Of a stretch of 10,650 nucleotides of DNA, positions 1 through 6,195 are shown piece by piece. Positions within the stretch are counted from its first letter, which is position 1, and every line of letters begins with the position of its first letter. The translations under genes and the position numbers were made by a program. The stretch is taken from NCBI GenBank assembly GCA_019418625.1, contig DYBL01000011.1:1-10650 (forward strand), in the 5' to 3' direction. The notes beneath the pieces are model-generated. The model worked only from the letters and a program-made list of their open reading frames with translations. It did no database searches and had not been told where the DNA came from. This DNA is from Clostridiales bacterium. GTDB lineage: Bacteria > Bacillota > Clostridia > Oscillospirales > Oscillospiraceae.

Positions 1-891
1 CATCAGTCCCGGGCCGCTCTCGCTGAGGGTCTGCCCCGCCGTGGCCATGGCCGGGATGATGACCAGGGCCGCCAGCAGCGCCGCCGCCGAATCGAAAACG
101 GCCACCATCCGGGCGGAGGCAGGCACGTCCTGCTCTTTGGAGAGGTAAGACCCGTAGATCAGTGTGCCGTTGCCGGCGATGGACAATGAGAAAAACGCCT
201 GGCCCAGGGCGTAGATCCACACCTGGGGATCCAGCAGCTCCCGGGGCCGCAGCACAAAGATGTACCGATAGCCCTCCATGGCGCCGGGCAGTCCGGCGAT
301 ATACACTGCCAGCACCAAAAACAAGATGAAGAACACGGGCATGAGCACCTTGTTGGCCCGCTCGATGCCTCCGCCGATGCCCAGGGCCATCACCACAAAG
401 CAGATCACCATGGCCACCGCCTGCCATGCAGTGTTGCCCCAGGCGGAGGCAGTGGCGCCGAAGAAGGCGGAAAAGCCCTCCACGCCTTCATTGGAGAGCA
501 CGGAGCCGGTGAACGCCCCGACCACATACTTCAAAAGCCAGCCCACCACCACAGAATAGCCGATGGCCATGGCATAAGATCCCACCACAGGGATGATGCC
601 CAGTGCCTGGCCCCAGCTGGCAGAGCCGGTGCGGCGCCGGGCGGCCTCTCCGAAGGCCATGATAGGCCCGCCGCCGGTAGCCCGGCCGAAGGCCATCTCT
701 CCCACCACGCCGGTGGAGGCGATGAGCACCACAAAGATCACATAGGGGATCAGGAACGTGGCGCCGCCGAACTGGGCCATGCGGGACGGGAACAGCCAGA
801 TGTTGCCCATGCCCACCGCAGATCCGATACACGCCAGCCGGAACCCCCACTGGGAGCGGAAGCTGTCCCGCGTCTCCATGCCAGAAACCAT
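1..891 (-). CDS. Sodium-dependent transporter, NSS (SNF) family, partial at the left edge
   Basis: This gene encodes the N-terminal 297 residues of a neurotransmitter:sodium symporter (LeuT/MhsT-like) in the cytoplasmic membrane; the C-terminus lies outside the window. These proteins use the Na+ gradient to import amino acids or related small solutes; the substrate cannot be read from the sequence. TM1 shows the family signature around residues 23-35 (GSAVGMGNIWLFP), including the unwound Gly/Asn segment that binds Na+ and substrate in LeuT. The TM6-like stretch GQAFFSLSIAGNG also fits. Many further hydrophobic segments follow. The ATG at 891 is chosen because AAAGGAG lies 5 nt upstream; a second ATG four codons later is too far from it. 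It starts 20 bp after the DUF3842 gene and is probably co-transcribed with it. The family call is firm. Confidence 0.93.
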   Translation of the reverse strand, partial: MVSGMETRDSFRSQWGFRLACIGSAVGMGNIWLFPSRMAQFGGATFLIPYVIFVVLIASTGVVGEMAFGRATGGGPIMAFGEAARRRTGSASWGQALGIIPVVGSYAMAIGYSVVVGWLLKYVVGAFTGSVLSNEGVEGFSAFFGATASAWGNTAWQAVAMVICFVVMALGIGGGIERANKVLMPVFFILFLVLAVYIAGLPGAMEGYRYIFVLRPRELLDPQVWIYALGQAFFSLSIAGNGTLIYGSYLSKEQDVPASARMVAVFDSAAALLAALVIIPAMATAGQTLSESGPGLM

Positions 892-911
892 GCTCTCTCT
901 CCTTTCGTCTC

Positions 912-1349
912 TCATGCGCCGCAAAGCCGCTCCAGCTCCTCTGCCAGCAGTCCCATGGCTTCCCGGATGTAAAAGGGCAGGCTCTGGGCCGGCCCCACTG
1001 CCAGGCGGATGCCGCAGCGATTGGAGGGCAGCAGGATCTTCACCGCGCCGCACGAGCCGATGGCTGCGGCCATGGGAGCCGTGACCTCTCCCAAAAGGCC
1101 GTCCGCCGCCAATGCCCCCACCGGCCCCAGCAGCACGTGGGCCCGGCGCACATTGCAGATGACCGCGTTTTCCCCGGTGGCCCCGTCGTCAGCGCCGGCC
1201 TTGAGCATGGCGGCCGTGGCCAGGGCGTTGGTGCCCAGGGCCCGCACATGTACATCCGGCGCGCTCTTTTTCACGGCTTCCACCAGCGCCCGGCCCATGC
1301 CGCCGCCCTGTCCGTCAATGACCGCCACCAAAATATCCGTACGTTTCAT
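912..1349 (-). CDS. DUF3842 family protein
   Basis: A 145-residue soluble protein recognised as the DUF3842 family, whose biochemical function I do not know. It opens with a Rossmann-like beta strand and glycine-rich loop, VAVIDGQGGGMGRAL (about residues 8-22). The family-typical blocks ALGTNALATAAMLKAG, GATGENAV and LLGEVTAPMAAAIGS follow, so the protein looks full length. The loop suggests nucleotide or dinucleotide binding, which is inference. The start at 1349 is preferred over an upstream ATG at 1388 because AAGAGG sits 7 nt before it, and because the -10 box of the likely promoter (1384-1389) would overlap the longer start. It is the first gene of a leftward unit with the NSS transporter and diverges from the lar operon across a short shared promoter region. 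Confidence 0.85.
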   Translation of the reverse strand: MKRTDILVAVIDGQGGGMGRALVEAVKKSAPDVHVRALGTNALATAAMLKAGADDGATGENAVICNVRRAHVLLGPVGALAADGLLGEVTAPMAAAIGSCGAVKILLPSNRCGIRLAVGPAQSLPFYIREAMGLLAEELERLCGA

Positions 1350-1383
1350 GCGTATACCTCTTATTGATCCAGTTGTTTTCTCC

Positions 1384-1413
1384 AGCATACCCCGCCGGCA
1401 GCGCCCTTGTCAA
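1384..1413 (-). promoter_or_regulatory. Leftward sigma-A-type promoter for DUF3842 and the NSS transporter
   Basis: On the minus strand a perfect TTGACA -35 box (plus-strand 1408-1413) is followed after 18 bp by TATGCT (1384-1389), which matches 4 of 6 positions of the -10 consensus. The predicted transcript start near 1377 leaves a leader of about 28 nt before the ATG at 1349. Its -35 box lies only 16 bp from the -35 box of the rightward promoter. Confidence 0.65.
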
Positions 1414-1429
1414 CGGCGTTTCCTTTTTC

Positions 1430-1458
1430 TTGACGGTAGGACGCGTGTTTGGTATAAT
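1430..1458 (+). promoter_or_regulatory. Strong extended -10 sigma-A promoter of the lar operon
   Basis: TTGACG at 1430-1435 and a perfect TATAAT at 1453-1458 are separated by exactly 17 bp. The TG at 1450-1451 gives an extended -10 (TGGTATAAT). This is close to consensus, so the operon is probably limited downstream of initiation, in keeping with the attenuator-like leader that follows. Transcription should begin near 1465. Confidence 0.85.
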
Positions 1459-1464
1459 GTAAAA

Positions 1465-1594
1465 AAATGTGGCCCTGAAGGGCTGCCTGGCGCCGCAGGC
1501 GCTTTTTCCCCACAGCACGCTTTATATTACGGCGGACATGCAGCCGCCCAATGTCAGAAGACATTCCCCTCCGGGCATGTCTTTTTTTATTTTC
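1465..1594 (+). ncRNA. Structured 5' leader of the lar operon: candidate attenuator or riboswitch of unknown class
   Basis: About 145 nt separate the predicted transcript start from the larE start codon, far more than a simple leader needs. The RNA can form an early GCCC-TGAA-GGGC hairpin (about 1472-1483), a GCGCC/GGCGC hairpin near 1490-1502, and GGCGG/CCGCC at 1531-1535/1544-1548. Downstream, four short segments alternate: GACAT (1535-1539), ATGTC (1551-1555), GACAT (1560-1564) and ATGTC (1577-1581). Segments 1-2 plus 3-4 form one fold, and 3-4 is the stem of a terminator. Pairing 2-3 (closing an AGAA loop), or 1-4 through the 7-bp match GACATGC/GCATGTC, would break that terminator. I do not recognise any known riboswitch consensus, NiCo included. 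The ligand, or protein regulator, is unknown. Confidence 0.6.
1558..1594 (+). terminator. Intrinsic terminator inside the lar leader
   Basis: AAGACAT (1558-1564) pairs with ATGTCTT (1577-1583). An inner CCC/GGG pairing closes a four-base loop, with one T-C mismatch between the two stems. A T-run (1582-1588) then ATTTT follows. It ends immediately before the AAGGAGGG ribosome binding site of larE, so it can only act as a conditional terminator or a ribosome-access control element for the whole operon. Confidence 0.7.
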
Positions 1595-1608
1595 AAGGAG
1601 GGATCCCT

Positions 1609-2364
1609 TTGCAGCTTTCCGCTTTTTTTGATGCCCATCCCAACGGGGCTCTGGCGCTTTCCGGCGGGGTGGACTCGGCGCTGCTGGCCTGGGCAGCCGG
1701 TGTGCGGGGCCGGGACTGGCGTGCCTATTTCGTCCGCACTCCCTTTCAGCCCGCCTTTGAGCTTGCAGACGCCCGGGCTATCGCCCGGCAGTGCGGTCTT
1801 CCGCTGACGGTGGTGGAACTGGACACCCTGGAAAGCGGGGCCATTGCCGCCAACGGGCCCGACCGGTGCTACCACTGCAAGCGCCTGCTGTTTTCCGCCC
1901 TGCGCGGCCAGGCCGCAGCCGACGGCTTTACCCTGCTCATCGACGGTACCAATGCCTCCGACGACGGGGCCGACCGGCCCGGCATGCGGGCTTTGCAGGA
2001 GCTTTCCGTCCGCTCTCCCCTGCGGGAGTGCGGACTCACCAAGCAGAACGTGCGCCGCATGAGCCGCCTGGCAGGGCTCCCCACCTGGGATAAGCCGGCC
2101 TACGCCTGCCTTGCCACCCGCATCCCCACCGGCACGGCCCTGACCGCCGATGCGCTCCAGGCGGTGGAGCGGGCGGAGGACGCCCTCTATCAGATGGGCT
2201 TCCGGGACTTCCGGGTGCGCGTGCGGGGCCAGAGCGCCCTGGTGCAGCTGACGGCGGAGCAGTTCCCCCTGGCCGCGGCGCGGCGGGACGAGCTACTGTG
2301 GCGGCTGCGGCTATTCTTCCGGGAGGCGGCGCTGGATCTGACGCCCCGGACCCCATCCATGTAA
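1609..2364 (+). CDS. larE: LarE, ATP-dependent sacrificial or cluster-based sulfur transferase for NPN cofactor synthesis
   Basis: LarE is a cytoplasmic PP-loop enzyme. It adenylates the carboxylates of pyridinium-3,5-biscarboxylic acid mononucleotide and converts them to thiocarboxylates, giving P2TMN. The 251-residue product has the PP-loop motif SGGVDS at 18-23 and the family block KPAYACLATRIPTG at 162-175. Cys167 in that block corresponds to the sulfur-donating Cys176 of Lactiplantibacillus plantarum LarE. It also has a CYHCK motif (Cys87, Cys90). A three-cysteine set is reported in LarE enzymes that use a [4Fe-4S] cluster instead of sacrificing a cysteine, so this may be the catalytic type (inference). 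The start is TTG at 1609, six bases after AAGGAGGG; the frame stays open far upstream, but that extension crosses the promoter and leader. It is the first gene of the operon, and larB follows after 10 bp. Confidence 0.93.
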   Translation: MQLSAFFDAHPNGALALSGGVDSALLAWAAGVRGRDWRAYFVRTPFQPAFELADARAIARQCGLPLTVVELDTLESGAIAANGPDRCYHCKRLLFSALRGQAAADGFTLLIDGTNASDDGADRPGMRALQELSVRSPLRECGLTKQNVRRMSRLAGLPTWDKPAYACLATRIPTGTALTADALQAVERAEDALYQMGFRDFRVRVRGQSALVQLTAEQFPLAAARRDELLWRLRLFFREAALDLTPRTPSM

Positions 2365-2374
2365 GGAGGCAGCT

Positions 2375-3151
2375 ATGGCAAATCACGTATTATCTCTTCT
2401 GCGGTCCGTCCAGTCCGGTGATGTGAGCCCCGAGGACGCCCTGGTGCAGCTGAAGCTCTCGCCCTTTGAGGATCTGGGCTACGCCAAGGTGGACGGCCAC
2501 CGTGCCGTCCGTCAGGGCACGGCGGAGGTCATCTACGGCCAGTCCAAGACGCCAGCGCAGATCCTGGGCATTCTGGAGACCATGCACCGCCAGGGCTGCG
2601 AAAACGTGCTGGTAACCCGCATCCCCCAGGAGACGGCGGACATCCTCTCCGCCCGCTTTCCGGTGCGCTATGAGCCTCTTTCCCGCCTGGCGGTGGCGTT
2701 CCCCGCGCCGGTGGAGCGCCGGGGCAGCATCGTGGTGTGCACCGGCGGCACCAGCGACATGGGCGTGGCGGAAGAGGCGGCCATCACCGCCGAGGTGCTG
2801 GGCAACCACGTCACCCGTCTCTACGACGTGGGCGTGGCCGGACTGCACCGTCTGCTGGCCAACCTGGAGCCCCTCATGCGGGCCCGAGTGGTCATTGCCG
2901 TGGCGGGCATGGAGGGGGCCCTTGCCAGCGTGGTGGGCGGCCTTGTGGACTGCCCCGTCATCGCCGTGCCCACCTCCGTGGGCTACGGCGCGTCCTTCGG
3001 CGGCGTCAGCGCCCTTTTGTCCATGCTCAACTCCTGCGCCAGCGGTGTGAGCGTGGTGAATATCGACAACGGCTTCGGCGCGGGTTTCCTGGCCAGCCGC
3101 ATCAATCAAATGGAGGGAATCAACGATGAACACCCTGTATCTGGAGTGTAA
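2375..3151 (+). CDS. larB: LarB, NaAD carboxylase/hydrolase of NPN cofactor synthesis
   Basis: LarB catalyses the first step of nickel-pincer nucleotide synthesis. It carboxylates nicotinic acid adenine dinucleotide at C5 of the pyridinium ring and hydrolyses the phosphoanhydride, producing the biscarboxylic acid mononucleotide that LarE uses. The protein has 258 residues, a normal length. The C-terminal half is a PurE-like (AIR carboxylase) domain with CTGGTSDMGVAEEAA at about 122-136, AGMEGALASVVGGL at 177-190, and MLNSCASGVSVVNIDNGFGAG at about 217-237. From memory, Glu180 and Cys221 carry the same numbers as catalytic residues of the L. plantarum enzyme, where the cysteine forms an adduct with the dinucleotide. 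ATG at 2375 follows AAGGAGG by 5 nt. Its 3' end overlaps larC by 26 bp, suggesting translational coupling. Confidence 0.95.
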   Translation: MANHVLSLLRSVQSGDVSPEDALVQLKLSPFEDLGYAKVDGHRAVRQGTAEVIYGQSKTPAQILGILETMHRQGCENVLVTRIPQETADILSARFPVRYEPLSRLAVAFPAPVERRGSIVVCTGGTSDMGVAEEAAITAEVLGNHVTRLYDVGVAGLHRLLANLEPLMRARVVIAVAGMEGALASVVGGLVDCPVIAVPTSVGYGASFGGVSALLSMLNSCASGVSVVNIDNGFGAGFLASRINQMEGINDEHPVSGV

Positions 3152-4571
3152 TATGGGCGCCGCGGGAGACATGCTCTCCGCCGCCCTCTATGAGCTTTTG
3201 GACGAGACCCAGAAGCGCCGCTTTCTGGACACCATGAACCGCCTGATCCCCGGTGTCACCGTGGCGGCGGAGAAAGCCGTCACCTGCGGCATCGCGGGCA
3301 CCCATATGGCCGTGGAGGTCCGCGGCCAATCCGAGCATAGCCACGATGTGGCCCTGGGCGCGGGAGAAGCCGCCCTGCACGAGCATCCTCACGACCATGA
3401 GCACCCTCACGACCACGAGCATCCTCACGACCACGAGCATCCTCACGACCACGAGCATCCTCACGATCACGAGCATCCTCACGATCACGAGCACCCCCAC
3501 GATCACGAGCATCCTCACGACCACGAGCATCCTCACGACCACGAGCACCATCACGATCACGAGCACCCCCACGACCATGAGCACGGCCACCATCACCACC
3601 ACAGCGGCCCGGCGGAGATCCGCGCCATTCTGAACTCCCTGGACGTTGCAGAGGACGTGCGGCAAAATGCCGCCGCCGTCTATGACCGCATCGCCGCGGC
3701 GGAGGCCAAGGCCCACGGGGTGGATGTGGAGCTGATCCACTTCCACGAGGTGGGCGCCCTGGATGCCGTGGCGGACGTGACCGCCGTGTGTCTTGCCATG
3801 TCCATGCTGCGGCCCGATACGGTGGTGGTCTCCCCGATCCATGTGGGCTGCGGACAGGTGCGCTGCGCCCACGGCATCATGCCGGTGCCCGCCCCCGCTA
3901 CCGCCCATCTGCTCTCCGGCATCCCCACCTACGGCGGCGCCATCCAGGGTGAGCTCTGCACCCCCACGGGCGCGGCCCTGCTGGCTCACTTCGGCCGCCG
4001 CTTTGGGCCCCAGCCTCCCATGACCGTGGAGCGTGTGGGCGTGGGCGTAGGCGCCAAGGAATTCCCCGCCGCCAACTGCGTCCGGGCTTTCTGGGGACAA
4101 AGCTGCGCCCAGGACACGGAGGAGATCTGTGAGCTGGTGTGCCACATCGATGACATGACCGCCGAAGCCCTCTCCTACGCCGCCGACACCCTGCGCTCCA
4201 AAGGTGCCCTGGATGTGGCCGTGACCCCGCTCCTTATGAAGCAGGGCCGCCCCGCCGCCGCGCTGACGGTGCTGTGCCGCCCCGAGGAGGAGGCGGCACT
4301 GGCCCGGGCCGTGCTGGCGGAGACCTCCACCCTGGGCGTGCGGGTGCGCCGCTGCCGCCGGTACGTGCTCACCCCCTCCGTCCGCACGGTGGATACCGCC
4401 TACGGCCCCATGGCCGTCAAGCGGGGCGAGGGCCACGGCATCTGCAAGGAAAAGCCCGAGTACCGGGACGTAGCCCGGGCCGCACGGGAGCAGGGTCTTC
4501 CCTTCGGGCAGGTCTGGGAGGATGTTGCCCAGGCAGCAGCAAAGGCCAAGGAGGGCACGCGTCATGAATGA
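3126..4571 (+). CDS. larC: LarC, CTP-dependent nickel insertase with an expanded His-rich repeat, single reading frame
   Basis: LarC (DUF111 family) is the cyclometallase that inserts nickel into P2TMN using CTP, giving the finished NPN cofactor. The product has 481 residues. The N-terminal domain begins YLECNMGAAGDM, and its second half holds HFHEVGALDAVAD (about 205-217) and GIMPVPAPATAHLL (250-263). The CTP-binding C-terminal domain starts near CHIDDMTAEAL (about 339). Between the halves of the first domain, residues 85-159 form a His-rich tract with 41 histidines, mostly repeats of EHPHDH; it likely binds nickel and looks unstructured. In L. plantarum, larC1 and larC2 are joined by a programmed frameshift; here both domains are in one frame, with no frameshift needed. 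GGAGGG lies 8 nt before the ATG. It overlaps larB by 26 bp and the FmdE gene by 8 bp. Confidence 0.95.
   Translation: MNTLYLECNMGAAGDMLSAALYELLDETQKRRFLDTMNRLIPGVTVAAEKAVTCGIAGTHMAVEVRGQSEHSHDVALGAGEAALHEHPHDHEHPHDHEHPHDHEHPHDHEHPHDHEHPHDHEHPHDHEHPHDHEHPHDHEHHHDHEHPHDHEHGHHHHHSGPAEIRAILNSLDVAEDVRQNAAAVYDRIAAAEAKAHGVDVELIHFHEVGALDAVADVTAVCLAMSMLRPDTVVVSPIHVGCGQVRCAHGIMPVPAPATAHLLSGIPTYGGAIQGELCTPTGAALLAHFGRRFGPQPPMTVERVGVGVGAKEFPAANCVRAFWGQSCAQDTEEICELVCHIDDMTAEALSYAADTLRSKGALDVAVTPLLMKQGRPAAALTVLCRPEEEAALARAVLAETSTLGVRVRRCRRYVLTPSVRTVDTAYGPMAVKRGEGHGICKEKPEYRDVARAAREQGLPFGQVWEDVAQAAAKAKEGTRHE
3381..3602 (+). repeat. 18-bp coding tandem repeat (EHPHDH) within larC
   Basis: Eleven consecutive in-frame 18-bp units occupy 3381-3578, followed by a degenerate tail (3579-3602) coding EHGHHHHH. 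Units 3, 4, 8 and 9 are identical (gagcatcctcacgaccac), as are units 5 and 6. Differences among units are synonymous third-position changes (CAC/CAT, CCT/CCC, GAC/GAT), except unit 10, where Pro becomes His. This suggests growth by slippage or unequal exchange while the hexapeptide was kept. Copy number may vary between strains without disturbing the frame. It is not a CRISPR array: there are no spacers, and the reading frame is maintained. Confidence 0.95.
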
Positions 4572-5088
4572 AGCCCTCTGGAACCGGTGCGTGGCCTTCC
4601 ACGGCCACTCCTGCCCGGGTCTTGCCATCGGCTTCCGGGCGGCCACGGAGGCTCTTGCTTATCTGGGCCTGAACGGCCCCGCCGCCGATGAGGAGCTGGT
4701 GTGCGTCACGGAAAACGATGCCTGCGGTGTGGACGCGGTGCAGGCCATCACCGGCTGCACCATGGGCAAGGGAAACCTCCTCTACCGGGGCACCGGCAAA
4801 ATGGCCTTTTCCTTCTACTGCCGCAACAGCGGTGCCTCTGTGCGCCTTTGCCTCAAGGCTCTGCCGGACATGGAGCGGGAGGAACGCCGCCGCTTTATTC
4901 TGGAAGCGCCGCTGGAGCAGGTGTTCTCCATGGGCGCCCCCCGCTTTGGCGTGCCGGAAAAGGCCCGCCGCTTTGCCTCCGTTCCCTGCGCGGTGTGCGG
5001 TGAGATGACCGCCGAGCACATGGTGCATCTGGTGGACGGCAAGCCCCACTGCCCCGACTGCTTCGCCCCTTATGGCCGGGGCTGGTAA
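4564..5088 (+). CDS. FmdE-family protein with C-terminal zinc finger
   Basis: A 174-residue cytoplasmic protein of the FmdE family, named after a gene linked to formylmethanofuran dehydrogenase. No such dehydrogenase is encoded here, so that name should not be taken as function. The N-terminal block FHGHSCPGLAIGFRAA (12-27), ENDACGVDAVQAITGC (50-65) and TMGKGNL carry the conserved His13, His15, Cys17, Cys54 and Cys65, a probable metal site. The C-terminus has a treble-clef-like pair of CxxC motifs (Cys142/Cys145 and Cys163/Cys166). The ATG at 4564 overlaps the end of larC in ATGAATGA, and AAGGAGGG lies 8 nt upstream. FmdE proteins are often found beside chelate-type ABC importers in anaerobes, as here. 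A role as metal chaperone, sensor or chelate-processing factor is inference. Confidence 0.88.
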   Translation: MNEALWNRCVAFHGHSCPGLAIGFRAATEALAYLGLNGPAADEELVCVTENDACGVDAVQAITGCTMGKGNLLYRGTGKMAFSFYCRNSGASVRLCLKALPDMEREERRRFILEAPLEQVFSMGAPRFGVPEKARRFASVPCAVCGEMTAEHMVHLVDGKPHCPDCFAPYGRGW

Positions 5089-5108
5089 TTTCGATCAAGG
5101 AGACATGC

Positions 5109-6194
5109 ATGCAGACTCGTATCCTTTCCCTTTTCTTATGTTTTTTGCTGCTGACCGGCTGCGCCGCCTCCCCCGCTCCGGCGGCGGAAGATACCGGCAA
5201 TACCCGCACCATCACCGACGGCCACGGCCGGACCGTGACGCTGCCGGACCAGGTTTCCTCCGTGGTATGCGTGGGCGTTGGCGCCCTGCGCTACACCACC
5301 TACCTGGGCGCCCAGGACCTGGCCGTGGGCGTGGAGCAGGACGAGCGGGACGCCACCCCCTCCAAGCCCTTCAGCTACTTCAACCGGGAGTTTTTTGATA
5401 CCCTCCCCCTCACCGGCGACAACGGCGCCACCTACGACGAGGAGATCCTCGCCCTCCGCCCGGACGTACTGGTGGCCAATCTGGACGCCCAGAGCGCCGA
5501 CGACCTGCAGTCCCGGCTGGGCATCCCCGTGGTGGCCATCGCCCACAATGAGGGCATTTTCGATGAAAACGCCCTGACCACCCTGGAGGTGCTGGGAGAG
5601 GTCTACCACAAGGAAGACCGTGCCCAGGCCCTGACAGACTATCTTCTGGACGCCCAGGCAGACCTTAGCCGCCGCACCCAGGACATTCCCCAGGAGCGCA
5701 AGCCCACCGTGTATGTGGGCGGCGTCTCCTATAAAGGCCACCACGGCTTTGAGGGCACGGAGGCCGGCTACGCGCCTCTGGCGGCCATCGGCGCCGTGAA
5801 CCTGGCGGACGAGACGGGCCAGTCCGGTCCCTTCAATATCGACACCGAGCAGGTGCTCACCTGGGACCCGGACGTGATCTTCCTGGACTACAACGGCATG
5901 GACCTCATCCGGGAGAACTATGCCGCCGCGCCGGACTTCTACAACACCCTCACCGCCGTCCGGGAGGGCCGCCTCTACGCCCAGATCTCCTTCCGCTCCA
6001 GCGCCACCAACGCAGAGCTGGCCCTGGCGGACGCCTACTACGCCGGCACCGTCCTCTACCCGGAGGCCTTTGCCGACGTGGACATGGAGGAAAAATTTGA
6101 CGAGATCTTCTCCACCATGCTGGGCGTGGAGGATGCCTATGCCCAGTACACCGCCCAGGGGTACGTGTTCGGCCCCATGACGCTGGAGGGCTGA
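5109..6194 (+). CDS. ABC transporter substrate-binding lipoprotein (FecB/BtuF-like, Peripla_BP_2)
   Basis: This is the extracytoplasmic binding lipoprotein of a metal-chelate importer, 361 residues long. A lipoprotein signal peptide ends in the lipobox LTGC, with the acylated cysteine at 18. The mature protein begins with the class-typical block TITDGHGRTVTLPDQVSSVV (about 34-53). EEILALRPDVLVAN and EQVLTWDPDVIFLD follow, as in the helical-backbone binding-protein fold for siderophores, haem and cobalamin. The segment VYVGGVSYKGHHGFEGTE resembles a subfamily I associate with FmdE-linked transporters, and its HH could contact a metal. ATG at 5109 has AAGGAG 6 nt upstream; it lies 20 bp after the FmdE gene and 1 bp before the permease. 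The substrate is unproven: a nickel complex is suggested by context, while iron, cobalt or tungsten-type ligands remain possible. Confidence 0.9.
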   Translation: MQTRILSLFLCFLLLTGCAASPAPAAEDTGNTRTITDGHGRTVTLPDQVSSVVCVGVGALRYTTYLGAQDLAVGVEQDERDATPSKPFSYFNREFFDTLPLTGDNGATYDEEILALRPDVLVANLDAQSADDLQSRLGIPVVAIAHNEGIFDENALTTLEVLGEVYHKEDRAQALTDYLLDAQADLSRRTQDIPQERKPTVYVGGVSYKGHHGFEGTEAGYAPLAAIGAVNLADETGQSGPFNIDTEQVLTWDPDVIFLDYNGMDLIRENYAAAPDFYNTLTAVREGRLYAQISFRSSATNAELALADAYYAGTVLYPEAFADVDMEEKFDEIFSTMLGVEDAYAQYTAQGYVFGPMTLEG

Positions 6195-6195
6195 T

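Noticed and set aside
1467..1478. Tiny leader peptide ATG-TGG-CCC-TGA
   Set aside because: It begins about two bases after the predicted transcript start with no ribosome binding site, and encodes only three residues.
1465..1594. NiCo (czcD) riboswitch in the lar leader
   Set aside because: The context would fit, but I could not match the leader to the four-way junction or conserved bases I recall for that class. It is left as an unknown leader.
1009..1608. N-terminal extension of larE (frame open from 1009)
   Set aside because: The extension runs over the antisense of DUF3842, both promoters and the leader terminator. PP-loop homology starts just after the TTG at 1609, which has its own strong ribosome binding site.
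3381..3602. CRISPR-like array
   Set aside because: The 18-bp units are directly adjacent without spacers and lie in frame inside larC.
3120..4646. Long minus-strand open frame opposite larC
   Set aside because: It is the antisense image of larC. The translation has a low-complexity Val/Met/Leu repeat generated by the His-rich tandem repeat, no ribosome binding site and no domain, while the plus strand matches LarC throughout.
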